A stretch of DNA of 64,000 nucleotides from Bacteroidales bacterium (GTDB taxonomy: Bacteria; Bacteroidota; Bacteroidia; Bacteroidales; Marinilabiliaceae): assembly GCA_017960905.1 (NCBI GenBank), contig JAGCYH010000011.1, forward strand, positions 1 to 64,000, read 5' to 3'. Both the position numbers and the translations under genes were made by a program. Below the pieces are notes generated by a model that was not told where the DNA came from, did not search any database, and was given only the letters and a program-made list of their open reading frames with translations. Below, piece after piece: positions 8,446 through 16,796 of the stretch. Every line of letters starts with the position of its first letter. The first letter of the stretch is position 1.

Positions 8446-9165
8446 ATGACCTACATTCAATTCACCAATTTACTGAAATACAAACAAATACAGCATTTCG
8501 TCGCCGCCGACAACATGTCGCTCATGTCACCCGACGGGGTTGGAAACCGACAGCTCTATGCCGATGCTTTTCATTTTGCGTTGCAAAATGCTGTAAGTGC
8601 CAATCAGTCACACGGTTGCAACGTGCATCGCGTGCTTCTGTCCGACGCTGGCTGTGGCGCCGTCGACGCGCAGTCGCGCATCGACAATTGCGATGCGCTC
8701 ATTACCAACGAGTTAGATGTGCCGCTTTTCATAATGACTGCCGACTGCGTTCCGTTACTTCTGTACGATGCCGAAAATCAGGCAGTTGCGGCCGTTCATG
8801 CAGGTTGGAAAGGTACGGCGCTTCGGATAGCTTGCCGCGCGGTGGAACGTATGACGGCCGAGTTCGGCTCGAAGCCCGAAAACATCCTGGCTGGCATCGG
8901 ACCGGCCATAGGGGAGTGCTGTTACGAAGTTGGTGACGAAGTAGTCGAAGCAGTTGGCAGAGAGTTTGTTGCGAGCGTTACTTCAAGTGGAAAATCAAAG
9001 CTGAATTTGCCTTTGGCGAATTCAGCGCAGCTCGTTTCGTGCGGCTTGAAAAACGAAAATATTGAGTTTTCGGGCATCTGCACTTGCTGCAATGCGGCTT
9101 GGCCGTCGTGGAGGCGCGAACAGACGCAGCGCAGGCTCGCTTCGGTCATTTGGCTCAAATCTTGA
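8446..9165 (+). CDS. pgeF: Multicopper/laccase-domain protein (PgeF/YfiH family)
   Basis: A 239-residue member of the YfiH/PgeF family (DUF152). The family is described as peptidoglycan-editing in Escherichia coli and as a purine-nucleoside-active enzyme in LACC1 relatives. Metal-site motifs are present in order: QSHGCNVHRV, TADCVPLLL, AAVHAGWKGT, GPAIGECCYEVG and CTCCNAAWPSWRR. ATG 8446 is chosen because the upstream in-frame codons are the dispersed repeat, not protein. No clear ribosome site is visible, as the heptamer repeat abuts the ATG. It heads a run of four same-strand genes (MBL hydrolase, ybaK, LRR protein). Confidence 0.87.
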   Translation: MTYIQFTNLLKYKQIQHFVAADNMSLMSPDGVGNRQLYADAFHFALQNAVSANQSHGCNVHRVLLSDAGCGAVDAQSRIDNCDALITNELDVPLFIMTADCVPLLLYDAENQAVAAVHAGWKGTALRIACRAVERMTAEFGSKPENILAGIGPAIGECCYEVGDEVVEAVGREFVASVTSSGKSKLNLPLANSAQLVSCGLKNENIEFSGICTCCNAAWPSWRREQTQRRLASVIWLKS

Positions 9166-9217
9166 CGTTTTTCTTGTACAACCCATTTTTAATTGCAAAA
9201 TTTGTAGCAGTTTTTGA

Positions 9218-9988
9218 ATGGCAGAACGAATGAAAATGACATTTTTAGGGACGGGAACGTCCATCGGCGTTCCCGTAATTGGCTGCAAATGTGATATTTG
9301 TCGCTCGACCGACGCTCGCGACAAACGTCTGCGCACATCGGCATTGTGGGAGGTTGGCGACAAGCGGATTCTCATCGACGCCGGGCCCGACTTCCGCTAT
9401 CAGATGCTCCGTGCGGACAGTCCGCGCATCGACGCCATTCTGCTCACTCACTTGCACTACGACCATGTCGGCGGACTCGACGATGTGCGTGGAATTAACT
9501 ATATAACGCACAGAGCAATAGATATTTACGCCGACGAACGCACTTGCCAGATGGTAAGGCATAACATGCCTTACGTTTTTGTCGAAAACAAATATCCCGG
9601 CGTGCCCGATATGTCGTTGCACACCATCGACGATAAACCGTTCAGTGTCAGTGGAATAGATATCACGCCGATACCTGTGATGCACTACAAACTGCCCATT
9701 CTGGGCTATCGGATAAATAATTGGGCTTACATTACCGATGCTAACTATATTTCACCTGAATCGTTGGATAAAATAAGCGATTGCGAAGTGCTTGTAATCA
9801 ATGCGTTACGAATTAAAGAACATATATCGCATTTCAATCTCGAACAGTCGCTCGACATCATACGGCAAGTGAAGCCGCAACGGGCTTATCTGACGCATTT
9901 CAGCCACGAAATAGGGTTGCACCGAATGGTACAACCGACGTTGCCCGACAATGTTTTCATGGCTTACGACGGACTAATAATCGAATGA
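9218..9988 (+). CDS. MBL-fold metallo-hydrolase, PhnP-like
   Basis: A 256-residue cytoplasmic metallo-beta-lactamase-fold enzyme. It starts with FLGTGTSIGVPVIGCKCDIC, typical of the PhnP/phosphoribosyl cyclic phosphodiesterase branch, where the cysteines bind a structural zinc. The catalytic metal motif THLHYDHVGG (HxHxDH) follows, then the second-shell Asp in TDANYIS and the C-terminal His in LTHFSHEIG. The substrate could be a cyclic phosphodiester, but no phn genes are near. ATG 9230 is an alternative start. It overlaps ybaK by 4 bp (ATGA), so the pair is translationally coupled. Confidence 0.85.
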   Translation: MAERMKMTFLGTGTSIGVPVIGCKCDICRSTDARDKRLRTSALWEVGDKRILIDAGPDFRYQMLRADSPRIDAILLTHLHYDHVGGLDDVRGINYITHRAIDIYADERTCQMVRHNMPYVFVENKYPGVPDMSLHTIDDKPFSVSGIDITPIPVMHYKLPILGYRINNWAYITDANYISPESLDKISDCEVLVINALRIKEHISHFNLEQSLDIIRQVKPQRAYLTHFSHEIGLHRMVQPTLPDNVFMAYDGLIIE

Positions 9989-10470
9989 AAATGGCTAAAA
10001 TAAACAAGACAAACGCCGCCCGCCTGCTCGACAAGGCTAAAATTCAGTATGAGCTTGTGCCATACGAAGTTGACGAGAACGACCTTGCGGCAACGCACGT
10101 TGCCGCGCAACTGGGCGAAAATATAGCGCAAGTGTTTAAAACACTGATACTTAAAGGCGACCGCAACGGACATTTTGTCTGCGTGGTTCCAGGCGACCAA
10201 GAGGTCGACCTGAAAAAAGCCGCCAAAGTGTCGGGCAACAAAAACTGCGCTATGATTCCGATGAAGGAACTGCTGCCCACAACGGGCTATATCAGAGGCG
10301 GTTGCTCGCCACTTGGCCTCAAAAAGCCGTTCCCGATTTTCCTGCACCTTACGGCGCAGGACTTCGGCTACATCTATATCAGTGCCGGTCAGCGCGGATT
10401 GCAGCTTAAACTCAATCCTGCCGATTTGATTGCTGTCACAAATGCAACTGTTGCCGATTTAATAGTTTGA
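9985..10470 (+). CDS. ybaK: Cys-tRNA(Pro) deacylase YbaK/EbsC
   Basis: A 161-residue aminoacyl-tRNA deacylase that hydrolyses Cys mischarged on tRNA(Pro). Recognisable YbaK features are an N-terminal helix with ARLLDKAKIQYELVPYE, VFKTLILKGD, the catalytic-region VVPGDQEVDLKKAAKVSG, and GYIRGGCSPLGLKKPFPIFL, the conserved GxxSPxGxKK-like loop. The length is normal for the family. It sits between an overlapping MBL hydrolase and an LRR protein that begins 2 bp after its stop. Confidence 0.92.
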   Translation: MKMAKINKTNAARLLDKAKIQYELVPYEVDENDLAATHVAAQLGENIAQVFKTLILKGDRNGHFVCVVPGDQEVDLKKAAKVSGNKNCAMIPMKELLPTTGYIRGGCSPLGLKKPFPIFLHLTAQDFGYIYISAGQRGLQLKLNPADLIAVTNATVADLIV

Positions 10471-10472
10471 CA

Positions 10473-11987
10473 ATGAGCGATTTGTACGACAATACTATTG
10501 ATGCTGATTCTGGCGAGGCCGACGGTCGCGAAGTCGTGTATTCGGCCGATGGCAAAACGCTTGTCTTTGTTCCGCGACCGACAGAAGGCTGTTTCGTCGT
10601 TGCCGAGGGTACCGAAATTATCGCCGAAGGCGCTTTCGGCGGCTGCCGAAAGCTCGATGCTGTAGTTTTGCCTAAAGGCCTCAGAATCATTGCCAATGGC
10701 GCGTTCTACAACTGCTGCAGTCTGACTAAAATTGAACTTCCCGACACGGTTACGAATATTGGTGATTCGGCTTTTGAAAAGTGCAAAAACATCGGAAGTA
10801 TTAGTTTCGGTAATAACATTGAATATATTGGCCGTCAGGCGTTTGCAAATTGTACCGTTCTTGTCGAAATCACGATGCCTGATTCGATAGAAGACTATGG
10901 TGAAGAGCTTTTTCTCAATTGCCTGAATCTGAAAAAAGTAGTTATTCCGCCTTCGTTCGAATATGTAAATGCCTCATTGTTCGATGGTTGCGTGTCGATG
11001 GAAGAGGTTGTTGCCAACGGCAACAACCATTATAAAACGATTGATGGTATATTGTATTCTGCTGATTTACAGTCGCTTGTCTATTGCCCACCAGCAAAAG
11101 CTGTCGGACATTTCGCCGTGCCCGACGGCGTAACCGACATAGCCGACGGCGCCTTTGCCGAGTGCCGCGACTTGACCTCGATAGAGATTCCGGCATCGGT
11201 GGAGGCGATAGGCGAGAGTGTGTGGCGCCACTGCTCGCAACTGTCGCAGATTTCCATCACCGAAGGCGGACGGTTCGAGTGCGCCGACGGTGTTATTTAT
11301 TCCGCTGGAAGGCGGAATGTTATTTATTGTAATCCTTCAAATAATCAATCTGAAATAGTTATACCACAAGGTGTTGAGAGTATAATGCCGTCGGCATTCG
11401 CGCATTGCGCCAATATAGAACGCATCGTTTGCGAAGCGCAAATAATCACGTTGCCCGACTATGTTTTTTATCAATGTCGGAATCTCATGTGCGTTGTTTT
11501 GCCTGATACAGTTGAGATTATCGGCTCGCATGCTTTCGACGGCTGCGCGTCGCTTGCCGAAATAACGATGCCGCAAAATCTGACGTCAATTGGCGAATAT
11601 GCATTCGCCAATTGTCTGTCGCTGAGCAGTATACAACTGCCCGATGACACAGTTGCCAAGCTTCCCGAAGGCGTTTTCAGCGATTGCACAGCCCTTGCCG
11701 ACGTAGATTTGCCCGACGAGATAACAGAAATAGGTTGCGAGGCGTTTGCTGGTTGCGAGAAACTTAACTATATCGACTTGCCGCAGAAACTGACAAAAAT
11801 AGGCGCTGCGGCCTTCGCCGACAGCGGTCTGATATCGGTGGCTGTACCGTCAGAAACAACTGAAATAGAGCAATTTGCATTCGCAAATTGCCGTCAGATT
11901 TCAAATTTCGCCGCCAGCAGCTCGACCCGCATCAACGACACCGCATTTTGGGGTTGTGAGTTGCTCGATAACATAATATTGAAATAA
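10473..11987 (+). CDS. BspA-type leucine-rich repeat protein, no signal peptide
   Basis: A 504-residue protein made almost wholly of LRR_5 (BspA-like) repeats of about 23 residues, with the recurring pattern I-x-x-x-A-F-x-x-C-x-x-L-x-x-I-x-L-P. Examples are IANGAFYNCCSLTKIELPD and IGEYAFANCLSLSSIQLPD. Unlike surface BspA proteins it has no signal peptide, lipobox or C-terminal sorting domain, so it is probably cytoplasmic. ATG 10473, 2 bp after ybaK, fits coupling. The gene carries several perfect intragenic inverted repeats (11006-11028, 11587-11614, 11871-11890). Role unknown; such repeats mediate protein-protein contacts. Confidence 0.85.
   Translation: MSDLYDNTIDADSGEADGREVVYSADGKTLVFVPRPTEGCFVVAEGTEIIAEGAFGGCRKLDAVVLPKGLRIIANGAFYNCCSLTKIELPDTVTNIGDSAFEKCKNIGSISFGNNIEYIGRQAFANCTVLVEITMPDSIEDYGEELFLNCLNLKKVVIPPSFEYVNASLFDGCVSMEEVVANGNNHYKTIDGILYSADLQSLVYCPPAKAVGHFAVPDGVTDIADGAFAECRDLTSIEIPASVEAIGESVWRHCSQLSQISITEGGRFECADGVIYSAGRRNVIYCNPSNNQSEIVIPQGVESIMPSAFAHCANIERIVCEAQIITLPDYVFYQCRNLMCVVLPDTVEIIGSHAFDGCASLAEITMPQNLTSIGEYAFANCLSLSSIQLPDDTVAKLPEGVFSDCTALADVDLPDEITEIGCEAFAGCEKLNYIDLPQKLTKIGAAAFADSGLISVAVPSETTEIEQFAFANCRQISNFAASSSTRINDTAFWGCELLDNIILK
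11587..11614. repeat. Intragenic perfect inverted repeat (12-bp arms, 4-nt loop)
   Basis: Within the LRR gene CAATTGGCGAAT and its exact complement flank ATGC. It encodes the standard repeat core SIGEYAFANC, so the symmetry was built without adding residues. Confidence 0.92.
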
Positions 11988-12074
11988 ATTCGCCTCAATT
12001 GTTGTTTTTGTTTTTAATTATCAATTACTTTGAAGTCTGAAATTTTTTGAACAAAAAAAACAAATAAATCTGAT

Positions 12075-13190
12075 ATGTCAAAAGTAGCATTTATTACAGG
12101 TATTACGGGCCAAGACGGTGCGTATTTGGCTGAATATCTGTTGAAAAAAGGGTATACGGTACATGGTTTGAAACGCCGTTCTTCGCTGTTCAATACCGAC
12201 CGTATCGACCATCTTTATCAGGACCCGCACACCGCCAACCGTAATTTCTACCTGCATTATGGCGACCTGACCGATTCGACGAACCTTATTAGGCTCGTGC
12301 AGGAGATTCAGCCCGATGAGATATACAATCTTGCGGCAATGAGCCACGTGGCTGTCAGCTTCGACTCACCTGAATACACTGCCAATGCCGACGGCATTGG
12401 CACATTGCGCCTTTTGGAGGCCATACGTCTGCTCGGTCTGAACGAGAAAACTCGTTTCTATCAGGCTTCGACCAGCGAACTCTATGGTCTCGTGCAGGAA
12501 GTGCCTCAGTCAGAGCGCACTCCGTTCTATCCGCGCTCGCCATACGCTGTGGCTAAACTCTACGCTTACTGGATTACGGTCAACTACCGTGAAGCATATA
12601 AGATATTCGCCTGCAACGGCATTCTGTTCAACCACGAGTCGCCCATAAGAGGCGAGACGTTCGTTACGCGCAAAATAACACGCGCTGTGGCGCGTATCGT
12701 GCTGCATTTACAGGACAAACTCTATCTGGGCAATCTGTCGTCGAAACGCGACTGGGGACACGCCAAAGACTACGTGAAGGCCATGCACCTCATTCTGCAG
12801 CAGGAGAAACCCGAGGATTTCGTTATTGCTACCGGTGTTACAACTGAAGTACGTGAGTTTGTACGTCGTGCGTTCGCTTATGCCGGCATCGAACTCGATT
12901 TCAAAGGCGAGGGCGTCAATGAGAAAGGCATTGTTGCAAAATGCAACAATGAAAAATACCAACTGCCTGTGGGAACGACAGTTGTGGAAGTCGATCCGCG
13001 TTATTTCCGCCCCACTGAAGTCGATTTGCTCATCGGTAATCCAGAAAAAGCAATGACAAAACTCGGATGGAAACCTGAGTACGACCTCAATGGCCTCATC
13101 GACGACATGATGCACAGCGACATCAAACTTATGGAGAAGGAAAAATACCTCAAACAAGGTGGTTATCAGACACTTAACTATTTTGAATAA
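12075..13190 (+). CDS. gmd: GDP-mannose 4,6-dehydratase
   Basis: A 371-residue short-chain dehydratase converting GDP-D-mannose to GDP-4-dehydro-6-deoxymannose with tightly bound NADP. Motifs are the Rossmann loop [33 protein letters not shown] (catalytic Thr/Ser and Glu) and YAVAKLYAY (Tyr-x3-Lys). [17 protein letters not shown] is the usual gmd C-domain signature. Its stop is followed at once by the ATG of fcl, so the pair forms the GDP-L-fucose operon. Fucose feeds capsule or glycoprotein O-glycosylation in Bacteroidales. Perfect inverted repeats lie at 12380-12402 and 12929-12951. Confidence 0.96.
   Translation: MSKVAFITGITGQDGAYLAEYLLKKGYTVHGLKRRSSLFNTDRIDHLYQDPHTANRNFYLHYGDLTDSTNLIRLVQEIQPDEIYNLAAMSHVAVSFDSPEYTANADGIGTLRLLEAIRLLGLNEKTRFYQASTSELYGLVQEVPQSERTPFYPRSPYAVAKLYAYWITVNYREAYKIFACNGILFNHESPIRGETFVTRKITRAVARIVLHLQDKLYLGNLSSKRDWGHAKDYVKAMHLILQQEKPEDFVIATGVTTEVREFVRRAFAYAGIELDFKGEGVNEKGIVAKCNNEKYQLPVGTTVVEVDPRYFRPTEVDLLIGNPEKAMTKLGWKPEYDLNGLIDDMMHSDIKLMEKEKYLKQGGYQTLNYFE
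12929..12951. repeat. Intragenic perfect inverted repeat (10-bp arms, 3-nt loop)
   Basis: In gmd CATTGTTGCA and its complement flank AAA, within a variable stretch ([11 protein letters not shown]). A second one (10-bp arms, loop GAC) lies at 12380-12402 in the same gene. Confidence 0.9.
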
Positions 13191-14282
13191 ATGCAGAAGG
13201 ACAGCAAAATATACGTTGCCGGACACAACGGGCTTGTGGGCTCGGCAATTGTGCGCAATTTGAAACAAAAAGGCTATACGAACATCATAGGCCGCTCGCA
13301 CAAAGAGCTCGACCTTACCGACCAGCGTGCTGTAGATGAGTTTTTCGCAAGCGAAAAACCCGAATACGTATTTCTTGCCGCCGCGAAAGTCGGCGGCATA
13401 ATGGCCAACAGCCTTTATCGGTCCGATTTTATCATGATTAACATGCAGATTCAGTGCAATGTAATCAGTGCGGCGCACAAATACAACGTGAAGAAATTCA
13501 TGTTTCTCGGCTCGTCGTGTATTTACCCAAAAATGGCCCCGCAACCGATGGTAGAGGAATGTCTGCTTACCGATGAGCTCGAATACACCAACGAGCCGTA
13601 CGCCTTGGCTAAGATTGCCGGCATTCGCATGTGCGAGTCGATGAACCTGCAGTTCGGCACAAACTACATCGCCGTGATGCCCACAAACCTTTACGGACCC
13701 AACGACAACTACGACCTCGAGAAAAGTCACGTACTGCCGGCTATGATACGCAAAATGCACTTGGGTAAAGCACTTGAAGAGGGCAGAATGGACGACATAC
13801 GGCGCGACCTCAGTGCGCGCCCCGTCGAAGGTGTCGACGGAAGCGCTTCGGAAGCCGATATCTTGGCTATTCTTGCCAAATACGGGCTGACAAAGCAGAA
13901 CGACAAAGTCGTTCTGAACCTTTGGGGCACAGGCACGCCGCTGCGCGAGTTCCTTCACTCCGACGATATGGCCGATGCCTGCGTTTTCTTGATGGAAAAA
14001 GTTGATTTTAAGGATATTGTGGGCGAACGTGATATGAAGGAAGTGCGCAATACGCATATCAATATCGGTTCGGGTACTGAGTTGACTATCAGCGATATAG
14101 CCCATAAGGTAAAACGTATCGTCGGCTTTGCCGGCGATATTCACTGGGACGCCTCGAAGCCCGACGGCACACCTCGTAAGCTGATGAATGTCAGCCGCCT
14201 CGCGCGCCTCGGCTGGACTTACAAAATCCACCTCGACGAAGGCATCAAAGGCGTGTACGACAATTATCTGGCAAATCTGTAA
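13191..14282 (+). CDS. fcl: GDP-L-fucose synthase
   Basis: A 363-residue epimerase/reductase completing GDP-L-fucose from the gmd product with NADPH. It has VAGHNGLVGSAIVRNL (NADP site), AAAKVGGIMAN, the active-site GSSCIYPKMAPQPM and EPYALAKIAG (Tyr-x3-Lys). Compared with the enteric enzyme it carries an insertion of roughly 40 residues (about 200-240, near VEGVDGSASEADILA) before NLWGTGTPLREF; I believe a longer form is common in Bacteroidota. It starts on the base after the gmd stop, and a strong terminator ends the operon. Confidence 0.95.
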   Translation: MQKDSKIYVAGHNGLVGSAIVRNLKQKGYTNIIGRSHKELDLTDQRAVDEFFASEKPEYVFLAAAKVGGIMANSLYRSDFIMINMQIQCNVISAAHKYNVKKFMFLGSSCIYPKMAPQPMVEECLLTDELEYTNEPYALAKIAGIRMCESMNLQFGTNYIAVMPTNLYGPNDNYDLEKSHVLPAMIRKMHLGKALEEGRMDDIRRDLSARPVEGVDGSASEADILAILAKYGLTKQNDKVVLNLWGTGTPLREFLHSDDMADACVFLMEKVDFKDIVGERDMKEVRNTHINIGSGTELTISDIAHKVKRIVGFAGDIHWDASKPDGTPRKLMNVSRLARLGWTYKIHLDEGIKGVYDNYLANL

Positions 14283-14294
14283 ACGTTATGTTTA

Positions 14295-14338
14295 TATACC
14301 AAACGAGGCTGCCCAAAAGGGCAGCCTCGTTTGGTATA
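14295..14338. terminator. Strong hairpin terminator after fcl
   Basis: Perfect 20-bp arms (TATACCAAACGAGGCTGCCC and its complement) around AAAA. It lies between the convergent genes fcl and the RhuM-like gene and can end transcription from both sides. Confidence 0.88.
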
Positions 14339-14356
14339 GGGTTAAAACAGTCTTTT

Positions 14357-15214
14357 CTAAATAAGTTTCTCGATAATTTCGCTTGCTGGCAGTTGCATCT
14401 TGCAAAAGGCGAACCACCGCTTGCCCAAATCCTTGATAGATGCGCCAATGTGGTAAACATCGTCGTCGATTATCAGAAAACGGTCGTGCGATTTTGTGAA
14501 AATGGTCAGTTCAATAGGTTCGTATTGACGGTTGTGCTGTTGCAGTGCAACACGGAACGACGGCGATGTCTGCTGCGTGTATATTTGTGCCTTCACTCCG
14601 TTGCTACGTTCGGCCAGTCGAAGCAGAACCGTATCGTCAACATAATTGTCAATCAGCACAATGCGCCGTTTTGCGGAACGAATCAATCCGTTGACAAACC
14701 CGAACGGCTCAAGCATATTGCCGTCGTAGAAAATCCCCTCAACGGGTGGCAGAGCGGTGCGCACAAAGAAATCGATTTTCTCAGAGTGTTGTGCAAGCAG
14801 GTTTTGCTGACTCTCCAACTGGTTTTCAATTTTTGTAAGTCGCTGATTTATAGCATATCCCTTCAGTAGATAATCTTTCAGTACGCGGTTAGCCCATTGG
14901 CGGAATAACACACCTTGCTGCGACTTTACGCGATAGCCAACTGACAATATCATATCAAGATTGTAATATTCAACATTACGCCTTACCTCTCTTCCGCCTT
15001 CAATTTGAACTGTCGCAAAATTTGCGACAGTTGGAATTTCTGCCAATTCTTCAGCAAGTGCGTTAGCAATATGCTTGCCAATTGTTTTGACATCGCGTCC
15101 GAACAATGTTGCCATCTGATTTCTGTTAAGCCATACGGTTTCGTCTTCGAGACGAACCTCGAGTTTCACAGCGTCATCGGCTTGGTAGAGTACTATCTCG
15201 CTTGAATTATCCAT
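14357..15214 (-). CDS. RhuM-like protein with PLD-like C-terminal half
   Basis: Two-part protein of 285 residues. The N-terminal ~130 residues match the virulence RhuM/DNA-binding family seen near mobile and restriction loci: ETVWLNRNQMATLFGRDVKTIGKHIANAL, then YYNLDMILSVGYRVKSQQG and FRQWANRVLKDYLLKGYAIN. After a helical linker, the C-terminal ~120 residues look phospholipase-D-like (RRIVLIDNYVDDTVLLRLAE, then KSHDRFLIIDDDVYHIGAS), as in DNA- or RNA-targeting PLD folds, though the second HKD motif is absent. ATG 15214 is chosen because an earlier ATG at 15247 lies inside the upstream gene's terminator hairpin. Possible defence or toxin role; unproven. Confidence 0.7.
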   Translation of the reverse strand: MDNSSEIVLYQADDAVKLEVRLEDETVWLNRNQMATLFGRDVKTIGKHIANALAEELAEIPTVANFATVQIEGGREVRRNVEYYNLDMILSVGYRVKSQQGVLFRQWANRVLKDYLLKGYAINQRLTKIENQLESQQNLLAQHSEKIDFFVRTALPPVEGIFYDGNMLEPFGFVNGLIRSAKRRIVLIDNYVDDTVLLRLAERSNGVKAQIYTQQTSPSFRVALQQHNRQYEPIELTIFTKSHDRFLIIDDDVYHIGASIKDLGKRWFAFCKMQLPASEIIEKLI

Positions 15215-15227
15215 GTTGAATATAATT

Positions 15228-15266
15228 ATGCCAATGGTAAAAAACATAGTTTTTTACCATTGGCAT
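15228..15266 (-). terminator. Perfect 18-bp hairpin, terminator of DUF4301 gene
   Basis: ATGCCAATGGTAAAAAAC and its exact complement flank a 3-nt loop, 8 bp beyond the stop of the minus-strand DUF4301 gene. The arm carries an internal A/T run. It separates DUF4301 from the downstream RhuM-like gene. Confidence 0.75.
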
Positions 15267-15273
15267 TTTGAGT

Positions 15274-16764
15274 TTATTTCGGCTGGTGCTGCGGGCGCAG
15301 AAGGTCCATCACAGTCTTCACGGGGTTGAATGTGTCGATGGGCACTTCGACGAAGAATGTCAGCCATTTGGCCATGGCACCGTTCCAGAGTCCGGGCAGC
15401 TCCATAGCTTTTAAGTCTTTGCCGTTGAGACTCTTATACGATATGAAACCGGCATTCTGGTCAACAAATTTTGCCAGGTCATATTTCTTGCCGTTGCGGT
15501 CTTTGAGGCAGCAGAAGAGGTCGACAGGGTTGAAGTGTGTGCTCTGTTTCATGATGCCCATTTTCTGGCTGTCGTTAGGGTCTATCTGTGCGCTTTCGAC
15601 TACTTGTAGCGTTACCTGTCCGTCGGTGCCTTTCACCCAGAACGGGCCGCCGCCAGGCTCGCCTTCGTTCTTCACCATACCGCATACTCGCAGCGGGCGG
15701 TCGAGTGTCTGGCGTATGAATTCTATCTTTTTCGCATCGCTAAGCGATGCGAAGCCGGCAGGGTAGATGGTCTTCAACTCGCTGTCCATGAATGCGATAG
15801 CATCGGCTATGGCCGATGCATCGCCATTGTCTAAGCGGCGGAGAAGCTCGTCGACTTTGTTCTTGCGCTCGAGAGCATATCCGGCTATTATTTTCTTGTA
15901 GAGAGCCGTTGTAGCAAGCAGATGCTCCTGCGCCACATTGTCGATGTTCTTTATGAAAACGATGTCGGCGTCGAGGTCGTTAAGATTCTCTATCAGAGCG
16001 CCATGACCGCCCGGACGGAAGACAAGTTCGCCCGCATCGTTGCGGAAAGGTTCGTTGTCCATCGTGGCCGCCAGTGTGTCGGTCGATGGTTTTTGGAACG
16101 AGTAGGAGATGTTGACTTTGCAGCCATTTTTCTCAATGGCCTCTTTGGTGGGCACTATGGCCGCCTTGAAGAGTTCCAGATGGCTTGGGCTCACTGTGAA
16201 GTGCAGGTTGACTTCGCCGTTCGATTTTGCGTAGCTGAATCCTTCCATTATGTGCTCTTCGGCTGCAGTGCGCGCTGTGGCGCCGTAGCTGTGGAACTTG
16301 AGCACGCCTTTGGGTTTCTGGCCGTAGCCGAGTCCGTTTTCGTCAAGCATGAGCGATATGTAATCCGATGTCTGATTCGCTTTGAATTTTTTCAAATCGG
16401 GTGAGAATGCGAAATCGTCTAACCGTGCAATGAACTCATTATAAGGCTTTTGCTTCGCCATCTCGGCTTTTTTCTCAGGCGATGCGTTTTTAAATTCAAA
16501 CATAGCCTTGAACATACGTGTGGCAGCGCCCGAAGCCGGAATGAACTTCACCACGCGCTTGCCTTTGGCGAGCGCATCGTTGTAAACGCCAACGTATTTC
16601 TGATTGTCGGCATCGGCAATGCGTGCAATGCCGTCGCCAATAGTTGCCGCACGCTGTACGTCGGCAAACGGAAAACCGCTTTTGAACTGAGCCAATTGCT
16701 TTTCGACTTGTTCGACCGAAATTCCCTTTTTGCTCAATAGTTCTTTGTCTTTTTCTTGTAGCAT
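15274..16764 (-). CDS. DUF4301 family protein
   Basis: A 496-residue cytoplasmic protein of the DUF4301 family, widespread in Bacteroidota. Residues ~72-85 read KFIPASGAATRMFK, which resembles the nucleotide-binding loop of sugar nucleotidyltransferases. Later features are FRPGGHGALIENLNDLDADIVFIKNID (a substrate or metal region resembling UDP-sugar pyrophosphorylases), CGMVKNEGEPGGGPFW and STHFNPVDLFCC. A nucleotidyl transfer or sugar-nucleotide role is plausible but not shown. It is transcribed alone or after clpC (32-bp gap). A perfect inverted repeat is present at 15731-15753. Confidence 0.85.
   Translation of the reverse strand: MLQEKDKELLSKKGISVEQVEKQLAQFKSGFPFADVQRAATIGDGIARIADADNQKYVGVYNDALAKGKRVVKFIPASGAATRMFKAMFEFKNASPEKKAEMAKQKPYNEFIARLDDFAFSPDLKKFKANQTSDYISLMLDENGLGYGQKPKGVLKFHSYGATARTAAEEHIMEGFSYAKSNGEVNLHFTVSPSHLELFKAAIVPTKEAIEKNGCKVNISYSFQKPSTDTLAATMDNEPFRNDAGELVFRPGGHGALIENLNDLDADIVFIKNIDNVAQEHLLATTALYKKIIAGYALERKNKVDELLRRLDNGDASAIADAIAFMDSELKTIYPAGFASLSDAKKIEFIRQTLDRPLRVCGMVKNEGEPGGGPFWVKGTDGQVTLQVVESAQIDPNDSQKMGIMKQSTHFNPVDLFCCLKDRNGKKYDLAKFVDQNAGFISYKSLNGKDLKAMELPGLWNGAMAKWLTFFVEVPIDTFNPVKTVMDLLRPQHQPK
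15731..15753. repeat. Intragenic perfect inverted repeat (10-bp arms, 3-nt loop)
   Basis: In the DUF4301 gene TTCGCATCGC and its complement flank TAA. A second one (GCATCGGC arms) lies about 50 bp away at 15800-15819. Confidence 0.88.
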
Positions 16765-16796
16765 AATCTACTGATTTAAAGAATTTTATAGTGTTA

